A stretch of DNA of 15,297 bases from an uncultured Oscillibacter sp. (GTDB lineage Bacteria > Bacillota > Clostridia > Oscillospirales > Oscillospiraceae). The stretch covers positions 1-15,297 of the forward strand of contig CAJUOD010000069.1 of assembly GCA_910587875.1 (NCBI GenBank), given 5' to 3'. The position numbers and the translations under genes were made by a program. Position 1 is the stretch's first letter. The number at the start of each line of letters is the position of its first letter. Positions 8,272-14,701 of the stretch are shown here, in pieces. The notes under the pieces are model-generated. The model searched no databases. It was not told where the DNA came from and saw only the letters and a list, made by a program, of their open reading frames with translations.

Positions 8272-9536
8272 GATAGTTCCTCCTCTTCATTTCCGGCATT
8301 CAGTGTCCGGGCCAGTCTGACGAACAGGTCCGGTTCTCCGAAGCCGCCAGATTTTGAAATAATCTGATAAACCTTTCCCAGGTACACAAACTGCGTCAGC
8401 ACCGCCCCGGTGTCCAAGTCGCACACCGGCGTCAGCTCCGCCACGCCCACGGCCCGGGTCAGGGCCAGCAGCGTGTCTCCGCCGGTGCAGAGCAGGGTGG
8501 CGTCCAGCCCCCCGTCCAGCAGGCGCCGGACCAGGCGGCCCAGCTGGGCGGAGATGCCCACCCGAAGGTCCTCGGTGGTCAGGCCCCGCTCTTTCGCGTA
8601 AATCGCCGTATCCTCACAGTCCGCCGGGTCGTTGACATCCAGAATGAAGCGCCTCTCCCGTCTGGCGGTCTCCAGCCAGGCGGCCGTCACGGCGGCGCAG
8701 TCCTCCGTCTCCAGCCAGGCCGGATCCAGCTTCTGAACTGGAGTCAGGTGAACATGGGGGAAGCCCGCCTTCTCCGCCTCTTCCATCTGCCGCAGGGTCA
8801 CGGGGTTCACGCTGCCGCAGGCCACGAGAAGGGACGGGACCAGCTCGGGCCGCTCCGGCGGCGCGCCGTTCAGCTCCAGCAGCTCCGCCAGCACCGCCGC
8901 GAAGCCCGCGCACCCGGTGGAGAGGCACAGCCCCTCCCGGGCCAGCGTATGGCCGATCCGGAACAGGTCCTCCTCGGTCTCGGCGTCGTAAACCTGGATG
9001 CCGGGGCGGAGCTCCCCCACGTCCCCCTCCAGAGGGTGGAGGACCACCGGCGTCCGGGTCTGGGCCGCGATAATCTCCTCCACCCGGGAGAATTTTACCG
9101 GCTCAAAGGGGTCCTGACCAAAGACGCTCTGGGCCACGGGGACGCCGTCTATGTAGTGAATCCCCTTCCGGGTGATTCGATTGGCTTTGGGCAGGGCCGG
9201 GATGAAGGGCATCCAATCCGCCCCGGCGGCGTCCAGCACCGCCGAGAGCTCCGCGCCGATGTTGCCCCGGAGGGCCGAGTCTGTCTTTTTATAGACATAT
9301 TGGAACCCCGCCGCCAGGGCCTCCTTCACCGCCCGAAACACCGTCCGATAGGCCGCTTCCGGCGTCAGGTGCCGGGACTCCGCGTCCAGAACAAGCACCT
9401 GGACCTCCTCTCCCGCCTGGGAGAAGCGGTAGTCCGAATCCGTCACCACGCAGGTCTTCGCGCCCCGGGCCGCGAACTGGACGCCTGTGTCCAGCGCGCC
9501 GGTGAAATCATCCGCAATCAGCAAGAGTCTAATCAT
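8265..9536 (-). CDS. DUF1537-family four-carbon acid-sugar kinase
   Basis: This 423-aa ATP-dependent kinase is of the family shown to phosphorylate acid sugars such as D-threonate, L-threonate or D-erythronate at the 4-hydroxyl. The N-terminal substrate domain begins LLLIADDFTGALDTG (4-18) and includes KKTDSALRGN (83-92). The C-terminal nucleotide domain has GSVNPVT (241-247), TGGDT (351-355) and KSGGFGEPD (395-403). The start at 9536 is chosen because it places the conserved IADDFTGA motif at the very N-terminus; the longer frame to 9605 adds 23 residues that read through promoter and operator DNA. It is the first gene of the operon and is paired with a PdxA homologue, the known D-threonate/D-erythronate catabolic arrangement. 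Exact stereospecificity is unknown. Confidence 0.95.
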   Translation of the reverse strand: MIRLLLIADDFTGALDTGVQFAARGAKTCVVTDSDYRFSQAGEEVQVLVLDAESRHLTPEAAYRTVFRAVKEALAAGFQYVYKKTDSALRGNIGAELSAVLDAAGADWMPFIPALPKANRITRKGIHYIDGVPVAQSVFGQDPFEPVKFSRVEEIIAAQTRTPVVLHPLEGDVGELRPGIQVYDAETEEDLFRIGHTLAREGLCLSTGCAGFAAVLAELLELNGAPPERPELVPSLLVACGSVNPVTLRQMEEAEKAGFPHVHLTPVQKLDPAWLETEDCAAVTAAWLETARRERRFILDVNDPADCEDTAIYAKERGLTTEDLRVGISAQLGRLVRRLLDGGLDATLLCTGGDTLLALTRAVGVAELTPVCDLDTGAVLTQFVYLGKVYQIISKSGGFGEPDLFVRLARTLNAGNEEEELSC

Positions 9537-9549
9537 AAGGCACTTCTTT

Positions 9550-9567
9550 CGTCTAATTTTGAAACAG
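9550..9567 (+). promoter_or_regulatory. Operator-like repeat O1 in the operon leader
   Basis: CGTCTAATTTTGAAACAG matches 15 of 18 positions of repeat O2. It lies in the predicted 5' leader of the kinase operon, between its start point and the kinase ATG, a position suited to repression or looping. Confidence 0.6.
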
Positions 9568-9637
9568 TTTCCTGGAAAAAATTCTTTTTCAGAGTTTTTC
9601 CTCAAAATGACTGGTTTCCCTCTCGTTCTTTACCCCT

Positions 9638-9666
9638 ATTTTATCCAGTATTACCAAGGCGAGCAA
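9638..9666 (-). promoter_or_regulatory. Sigma-70-type promoter of the acid-sugar operon
   Basis: On the minus strand, -35 TTGCTC (9661-9666) and -10 TAAAAT (9638-9643) are separated by exactly 17 bp. Transcription would start near 9631 and give a leader of about 95 nt before the kinase ATG. Repeat O2 is centred about 65 bp upstream of this start, a classic activator position. No -24/-12 sigma-54 motif was seen. Confidence 0.65.
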
Positions 9667-9685
9667 TCTTTTTTACCCGTCAAAT

Positions 9686-9703
9686 CGTTTAAATTTGAAA
9701 CCG
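9686..9703 (+). promoter_or_regulatory. Operator-like repeat O2 between the divergent promoters
   Basis: CGTTTAAATTTGAAACCG is the most symmetrical of three copies: GTTT and AAAC half-sites flank an A/T-rich centre. It sits just upstream of the operon -35 and upstream of the regulator -35, so one bound protein could affect both promoters. Confidence 0.65.
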
Positions 9704-9715
9704 TTCGAAAAAAGC

Positions 9716-9744
9716 TTGCGTTATTTTTGTTAGTTTGGTATAAT
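9716..9744 (+). promoter_or_regulatory. Sigma-70-type promoter of the PrpR-like regulator gene
   Basis: -35 TTGCGT (9716-9721) and a perfect -10 TATAAT (9739-9744) are spaced by 17 bp. The predicted start is near 9751, about 27 nt before the ATG at 9778. Repeat O3 begins immediately after the -10 and covers the predicted start, which suggests autorepression. Confidence 0.8.
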
Positions 9745-9745
9745 T

Positions 9746-9763
9746 CGTTTAAATATGGAACGG
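9746..9763 (+). promoter_or_regulatory. Operator-like repeat O3 over the regulator start point
   Basis: CGTTTAAATATGGAACGG matches 15 of 18 positions of O2. It overlaps the predicted transcription start of the regulator, where a bound protein would block RNA polymerase. Confidence 0.6.
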
Positions 9764-9777
9764 ATTTGGAGGGCCTT

Positions 9778-11562
9778 ATGGACACACCGCTTCGTGTACT
9801 GGGCATTGCCCCCTATGAGGGAATGAAAACCCTGATGAGCAATCTGGCGGGCGACTATCCCCAGATGGACTTAACCCTGTTTGTGGGGGATCGGGAGCTG
9901 GGACTGGAAATCGCCCGGGCCAATTTCCACGGGAATTACGACGTGGTCATCTCCCGGGGCGACACCGCCGCCATGCTCCGGCGGGATTTGACCCTGCCGG
10001 TGGTGGAAATCGAGGTCACCATGTACGATTTGCTCTGCGCCCTGAAGCTGGCCGACGGGCTGGAGGGCCGGGCCGCCTTCATCGCCGCCCCCAGCATCGC
10101 CGAGAGCGCCCAGCGGCTGTGCGAGGTCATGGGGGACGGCATGGAGGTCTACACCTACGACTCCCCGGACATGGTGGAGCCCATTCTGCTGGGCCTCCAG
10201 CGGGACAGCTGCCGGACCGTGTTGTGTGACGCGCTGGCCAACACCACCGCCAAGCGCCTGGGGCTGAACGCCTTTCTGGTTACCTCTTCCGTTGAGAGCA
10301 TCCGGAAGGCCTTTGACCAGGCTCTGCTTATCTGCGGGAGCCAGCAGCGTCTGCGGGAGGAGAACCTCTTCCTCCGGGAGCTGATTCAGGGCCAGATCAG
10401 CCAGACCGTGGTTTTCGACCAGGCCGGGCGCCTCTTCCTCTCCACCCTGAACGACCCGGTGCCCGAGCTGCTGGAGCTTCTGCGGCGGGAGCTGCCGGAA
10501 TCCCAGAAGGATCTGGAGCGTCGGATTATCCGCAATCTGGGCGGGATGCTGTACTCCATCCGGACCCGGCAGATCGGATCCGGCGGGCAGACCTACACCG
10601 CCTTTTTCCTGGACGCCCGGAAGACCCCGCTGTCCCCCAATCAGTCCGGCATTCGCTTCGCCACCCGACCGGAGGCGGAGAGCGACTTCTACGACAGCAT
10701 CTTCAGCTTCGCGGGAACCATCGGGGACTTTCAGGAGGAAATCGCCCGCATCAATCAGAGCAGCGCCCCGGTGATGGTCTCCGGAGAGGACGGCACCGGC
10801 AAGGAATCCATGGTGGGCGCGCTGTACATGCGCAGCGCCCTGCGGAACCACCCGCTGGTCTCCATCAATTGCAGCCTGCTGAACGACAAGAGCTGGACCT
10901 TCCTGCTGGAGCATCACAGCTCTCCCCTCTCCGACGAGGGAAACACCCTGTATTTCGCCAGTGTGGACATCCTCTCTCTGGAGCGCCGCCAGCAGCTTCT
11001 CGCCGCCCTGGCGGAGATGGAGGTCTGCCGGAGAAACCGGGTGATCTTCTCCTGCGTCTGCCAGCCGGGGGAGTTCATCTCTGCCGTGGGCTCGCTGTTT
11101 GCCGACAAGCTCCGCTGCCTCACCCTCTATCTGCCGCCCCTCCGGCAGATGGCGGAGCGTATCCCCACGCTGGTAAACCTGTCCCTGAGCTACCTGAACG
11201 CCGATATGCCCCGGCAGATTCTGGGCGTGGAGCCGGAGGCCATGTCCCTTTTGCAGAGTTTCCAGTGGCCCCACAACTACACCCAGTTCCGCCGGGTCCT
11301 GGGGGACCTGGCCGTCATAGCCCCGGGACAGGCCATCACCGCCGAGAGCGTCCGCCAGCTCCTGCGGAAAGAGCGGCACGTCGGGACCTTTGCCCCCCGG
11401 GCTGAGAACGCCGCGGTGCCCCTGGACCTGGGGCGGACGCTGGAGGAGATCAACCAGGACGTGGCCCTGCGGGTGCTGGAGGAGACCGGCGGAAACCAGA
11501 CCGCCGCCGCCAAGCGCCTGGGCATCAGCCGGACCACCCTGTGGAGGCTGATGAAAAAGTGA
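9778..11562 (+). CDS. PrpR-type regulator with degenerate AAA+ domain and Fis HTH
   Basis: This 594-aa protein has the plan of PrpR-like activators. A PrpR_N-type sensor domain (about 5-185) probably binds a small-molecule signal. A short coiled linker and PAS-like segment (about 185-280) follow, then an AAA+ module (about 305-510) and a Fis-family HTH (GGNQTAAAKRLGISRTTLWRLM, 571-592). Walker A is present (GEDGTGKES, 336-344), but the Walker B region reads LYFASVD and the GAFTGA loop that contacts sigma-54 is missing between them. WPHNYTQFRR replaces the usual WPGNVREL. It is therefore unlikely to drive sigma-54 promoters, and the two promoters next to it are sigma-70 type. The start at 9778 has GGAGGG 4 nt upstream. 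Its position divergent from the acid-sugar operon makes that operon its likely target. Confidence 0.88.
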   Translation: MDTPLRVLGIAPYEGMKTLMSNLAGDYPQMDLTLFVGDRELGLEIARANFHGNYDVVISRGDTAAMLRRDLTLPVVEIEVTMYDLLCALKLADGLEGRAAFIAAPSIAESAQRLCEVMGDGMEVYTYDSPDMVEPILLGLQRDSCRTVLCDALANTTAKRLGLNAFLVTSSVESIRKAFDQALLICGSQQRLREENLFLRELIQGQISQTVVFDQAGRLFLSTLNDPVPELLELLRRELPESQKDLERRIIRNLGGMLYSIRTRQIGSGGQTYTAFFLDARKTPLSPNQSGIRFATRPEAESDFYDSIFSFAGTIGDFQEEIARINQSSAPVMVSGEDGTGKESMVGALYMRSALRNHPLVSINCSLLNDKSWTFLLEHHSSPLSDEGNTLYFASVDILSLERRQQLLAALAEMEVCRRNRVIFSCVCQPGEFISAVGSLFADKLRCLTLYLPPLRQMAERIPTLVNLSLSYLNADMPRQILGVEPEAMSLLQSFQWPHNYTQFRRVLGDLAVIAPGQAITAESVRQLLRKERHVGTFAPRAENAAVPLDLGRTLEEINQDVALRVLEETGGNQTAAAKRLGISRTTLWRLMKK

Positions 11563-11947
11563 GGGCATGTGCGCCGGGGACCGGGAAAGCCTCCCCAAAC
11601 GGAGAGGCTTTCAAACTGCAGACGAATCCGCCTTTTTGATTACATATCTGCGGAATCTCGCGGCGGAAAGCCGCCTATCCGCTGCAAGGAATGGGCTTTA
11701 CCAGCTCCGCCGCACGCTTCTCTGCCGGGGTGTTGGTTCCCAAACGTCTTTTAGCTTTTCTTTGTGTATAGCGTATCAGATCCTGCGAGGGGCAAGCATC
11801 TGCTTTTTAACTTGACCCACACCGTGACCCACATGCGGAAAAAAGCGGACGGAGTCAGTGGACGGGAAAGTGCCAAAGACCATGCGCCACCGCAGCAAAA
11901 AGGCCCCGAAAGCACCGGAAAGCGGCACTCCCGAGGCTGGCAATCAG
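11563..11947. other. Gene-poor intergenic stretch, possibly the end of an integrated element
   Basis: I see no convincing gene here. Short open frames have no family resemblance or ribosome binding site. The stretch contains the hairpin at 11585-11612 and ends exactly where the tRNA-Thr 3' half begins. By the geometry of tRNA-targeted integration, the DNA to the left of the partial tRNA should belong to an integrated element. Confidence 0.45.
11585..11612 (+). terminator. Weak terminator-like hairpin after the regulator gene
   Basis: A 9-bp stem, GAAAGCCTC (11585-11593) with GAGGCTTTC (11604-11612), lies 23 nt past the regulator stop. Only three T's end the stem, so termination may be inefficient. 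Confidence 0.4.
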
Positions 11948-11992
11948 TTGGTAAGGATGAGGTCCCCAGTTCAAATCTGGGTAGCAGCTCCA
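11948..11992 (+). tRNA. Partial tRNA-Thr(GGT): 3' half from the anticodon loop onward (attachment-site scar)
   Basis: Reading rightward there is an anticodon loop TTGGTAA with anticodon GGT (11950-11952), the 3' strand of the anticodon stem (GGATG), and variable loop AGGTC. A perfect T-arm follows (CCCAG, TTCAAAT, CTGGG at 11965-11981), then acceptor strand TAGCAGC, discriminator T and encoded CCA ending at 11992. The 5' half is absent: the bases before 11948 do not give CATCC for the anticodon stem, and there is no GCTGCTA acceptor or D-arm. Loss of identity exactly at the anticodon loop is typical of tyrosine-integrase crossovers. It is not a functional tRNA. TTGGTA also resembles a D-loop, but the following bases fit Thr(GGT) better. 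Confidence 0.8.
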
Positions 11993-12031
11993 AAAAATCC
12001 AGCCTTTTCTGCAGAAAAGGCTGGATTTTTT
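11992..12031. terminator. Bidirectional terminator, 40-bp perfect palindrome
   Basis: The half-site AAAAAATCCAGCCTTTTCTG is followed directly by its exact reverse complement. A G+C-containing stem is flanked by A6 and T6, so either strand yields a hairpin followed by U's. It would terminate the tRNA-Thr transcript on the plus strand and the CHAT-gene transcript on the minus strand. Its first base is the final A of the tRNA CCA. Confidence 0.85.
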
Positions 12032-12302
12032 GCGTTTCAGCATATTTTTGGCTATTTTGATTTTCGTAGCCTGGTGCTGACCACAGAACAAGCCACAGAC
12101 AGAAAACGTCAGATCACTGGGCATATTGCCTTGATGGGCCATGAGTTTTCTTAGCCTGTATTATTCTTACCGATTTTTCAAACAAGGCTTAGAAATCAAA
12201 ATCTCTATCCCACTCTCTGAGGGGACTATTGAATATTCCGCCCATAAATTCGCAATTCATATTGTCTTATTGTGCGACTGCCTGCATTGCTTATCTGCCA
12301 TG

Positions 12303-14351
12303 TTATTGAAACACTTTTTCAAAGGTGGCGTTGCGCAAAAACACATTTTCTGGCGTACCAATCAGCTGATAAAATACTGATTCAGGGAAATAACTACTCG
12401 AATTGATGACAGCGTCAAACTGGTGGCCTATATGATCCTTATAGGCCATCTCGCGCAGAAGCTGTTCAGTATCTTTATAAACGTGTGTTATCCTCAATCG
12501 GCCGATTGAGCGATGCATCTTGAATTCCTCATTTGGCGTCACGCCATTTCTGGGGGTATTAAACCACCGATCAAGCAGCGGGGAACTATTTATAATTTCG
12601 TGAACAGCGTTTGATGCCACGGTATGCTGCCAAATCTCATCCAGCGTGCGCATATGACTCCAGCCGTGCCTTACCTCAAACATGTTTGCAAACAGACGTG
12701 TAAATAGTATTGCATTTCGATACACGCCTACAGGAATAAACGTGCCCAAAACTGCCAGCGCCCCAGCGCGCAAAAACAAATCCCCTACACTGACGGCACC
12801 ATATCCACGCGGCATATTATGGCATGTGCTGAGTAGCACGACCGGCGGCACATGAATGTCATTGTCATCCGCCATCCATATTTCATTACCAATACTGATC
12901 CCTGCCATATTATTGCGCTCGTTGTACACCCCGTGGGCGGAAATGAGCAAAATTTGCGCATCTCTGTGACGGGATAGAAAAGTTTTAAATTGTTCAAGCG
13001 AGCAAATCTCTTCACTTGCGAAGAAAACGTCTGTTTCTGATTGCACCATGTTCCGCAATTGGCATGTAAACCTATCACAATACTTGCGAACGGGATCATC
13101 CTTCTCTACACACTCTGCAACCGCAATTTTGAAGGGGCCTCCCAAATAAATACTTGGATGTTTTGGCAGTTCGTTCTGAAATGCGCGTGTGAGCGGTGTC
13201 AACGGCTGATAGGAAATAGGTTTCATACAGCAAAGCGGCGCGGAAGCTTCCGGGAGAATTGCAAGCCCAACAGGGAAGTTAGAAAATACCGTCAGTTGTG
13301 AGGCGTTACGCAATAACTCGAGTTGATACGGTGTAAGCTGTTGCGCTAAAGTTTCGCCAAAACTTTTCAGCGTATTCCAAACATAGCGATTATCGATTTT
13401 ACCACGGCAATGCCTCTCTAGTTGCGACAAGGATGAGAAAATCTTCGACGGTAGGTCATCCAACGGGAGATAAAGCGCACACTTTGCCGCAGCACGATGC
13501 ACCCCAAGTAAGTCGATGACCTCGTGCTCCACGGTGGGCGTCTCTTTTGAAGTTTTCATCAGCTTCCTCTGTGCGTTTGGGCCACCGGGTATCGTAAGCA
13601 CAAGGGGAACGCCATTAAAATTTCGATTTTCTATTAATTCCGACTCGCATTTTTTTCGCAACTCCGGTTCCTTTTCAAAATATAATCGGCAGATATGAAG
13701 AAACCGCTTATGCATTGCTACATTGAACTTGTTTGCGTTGTCATCTTCAAGAAGCGAGTTCCGATCATCTATGAGTTGCTTCGTATATCCAAACTGATTG
13801 GCCAACGGCAGTAGTGGGAGGAGCTGCCACTCATCCTTTCCCACGAGAGGAAAGTCAGCCTCCGGCACGCACACCGATTCCTCTTTTTCATGGCTCAAAA
13901 CGAACTCGCTGATTCGTTTCCAATGCTTGTGCAGTAGCTCAACGTTGAGGGAGGACATCCGGCAAATTCCCAACAGCGGACACGGGATGTCCGGGTCCTG
14001 AACTACCTCTTCATATATTTCATCCGGGCAGATAATCAGCGTAGGATTAAAGAGGAAATTGTACAGCCGTTTCCGTTGGGAAATATCGTGTAATGGAAAG
14101 GGAATTGGCAAAATATCATGCGCTTCATCCGTTGTATGGAGCAGCAAATCAATATCACAACTGATTACGTCGTAGCCGATGCGCGGCAGATGCAGGAAAT
14201 ACAAGATTGCAGGAAGTACGCCGGTTAACTCAGAATCCCAGATGTACGTTGTTCCAGATGTGTCATAGCTGCCCGGTGGCACAATCGGCCTATAATTGTT
14301 GTCGAAGTATTCCGTTGGAAACAGCACATAGTAATGCAACAGCATATCCAT
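12303..14351 (-). CDS. CHAT-domain (caspase-like) cysteine protease, solitary
   Basis: This 682-aa, apparently soluble protein carries a CHAT peptidase domain in its C-terminal half (about 405-560). The probable His-Cys dyad is H473 (LLISAHGVYN) and C510 (VVLLSTCHN), followed by the family-typical GDLFLRAGALAVLGTFIPVG (523-542). Residues 1-400 match no domain I recognise and show no evident TPR repeats, signal peptide or membrane segment. About 130 residues follow the protease core. CHAT proteases act as effectors of bacterial immunity, for example with gasdermins or type III-E CRISPR, but no such partner is encoded here. GGAGG lies 7 nt before the ATG. The gene is visibly A+T-richer than the operon to its left and sits between a tRNA scar and an integrase, which suggests horizontal acquisition. 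Function is otherwise unknown. Confidence 0.85.
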   Translation of the reverse strand: MDMLLHYYVLFPTEYFDNNYRPIVPPGSYDTSGTTYIWDSELTGVLPAILYFLHLPRIGYDVISCDIDLLLHTTDEAHDILPIPFPLHDISQRKRLYNFLFNPTLIICPDEIYEEVVQDPDIPCPLLGICRMSSLNVELLHKHWKRISEFVLSHEKEESVCVPEADFPLVGKDEWQLLPLLPLANQFGYTKQLIDDRNSLLEDDNANKFNVAMHKRFLHICRLYFEKEPELRKKCESELIENRNFNGVPLVLTIPGGPNAQRKLMKTSKETPTVEHEVIDLLGVHRAAAKCALYLPLDDLPSKIFSSLSQLERHCRGKIDNRYVWNTLKSFGETLAQQLTPYQLELLRNASQLTVFSNFPVGLAILPEASAPLCCMKPISYQPLTPLTRAFQNELPKHPSIYLGGPFKIAVAECVEKDDPVRKYCDRFTCQLRNMVQSETDVFFASEEICSLEQFKTFLSRHRDAQILLISAHGVYNERNNMAGISIGNEIWMADDNDIHVPPVVLLSTCHNMPRGYGAVSVGDLFLRAGALAVLGTFIPVGVYRNAILFTRLFANMFEVRHGWSHMRTLDEIWQHTVASNAVHEIINSSPLLDRWFNTPRNGVTPNEEFKMHRSIGRLRITHVYKDTEQLLREMAYKDHIGHQFDAVINSSSYFPESVFYQLIGTPENVFLRNATFEKVFQ

Positions 14352-14391
14352 TAAATAGCCTCCAGTTATTTGTGTCTAATACTGTGCCTCC

Positions 14392-14400
14392 ATTATATCA
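14392..14400 (-). promoter_or_regulatory. Extended -10 promoter of the CHAT gene
   Basis: The minus strand reads TGATATAAT, a perfect TATAAT with the TG extension. No good -35 is present at 16-18 bp. The start would be near 14384, giving a leader of about 33 nt. Confidence 0.6.
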
Positions 14401-14701
14401 CTTTTCTCGCCATGGTATATATGAAATTAGAGTTTTCTTGGAGAAAAATTGAAGCGTGCAAAGAATTTCTGATGCAAATCGAACAGATTACACCGTAGAT
14501 AAAATAGAAAATCATAGTCTAGCTATACTATCGCAAAAAAGAATGCGGCAATAAGCCCTATGGATTGAATCTCATGCTCCATCTATATATTCGACTAAAT
14601 CTAGCTCCACAATTAGGGGTAAGATTAATATAGAACTTATAGCTGTTGAGTATCATTCTGATATGCAATATTTTCTAGTAACAAACGAAGGGATGTTTTT
14701 C
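14401..14701. other. A+T-rich gap between the CHAT gene and the integrase
   Basis: About 300 bp with stops in all frames and no gene I can support. It contains the region upstream of the CHAT promoter. I see no clear hairpin, tRNA or repeat in it. Confidence 0.5.

Noticed and set aside
9537..9777. Sigma-54 (-24/-12) promoter for the operon, expected beside a PrpR-like regulator
   Set aside because: No TGGCAC-N5-TTGC-like element was found on either strand, good -35/-10 pairs are present, and the regulator lacks GAFTGA.
11764..11947. A frame reading LTHTVTHMRKKADGV that slightly recalls an integrase C-terminus
   Set aside because: The resemblance is only a few residues, there is no catalytic domain before it, and the frame runs into the tRNA fragment and terminator.
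11751..12154. Short open frames on both strands across the partial tRNA, such as products containing LPRFELGTSSLPT or YPDLNWGPHPYQ
   Set aside because: These are translations of tRNA sequence and its complement, a common source of false proteins in databases; the tRNA fragment explains them.
12141..12380. 79-codon plus-strand frame near the end of the CHAT gene
   Set aside because: It has no family resemblance or ribosome binding site, and it overlaps the end of the well-supported minus-strand gene.
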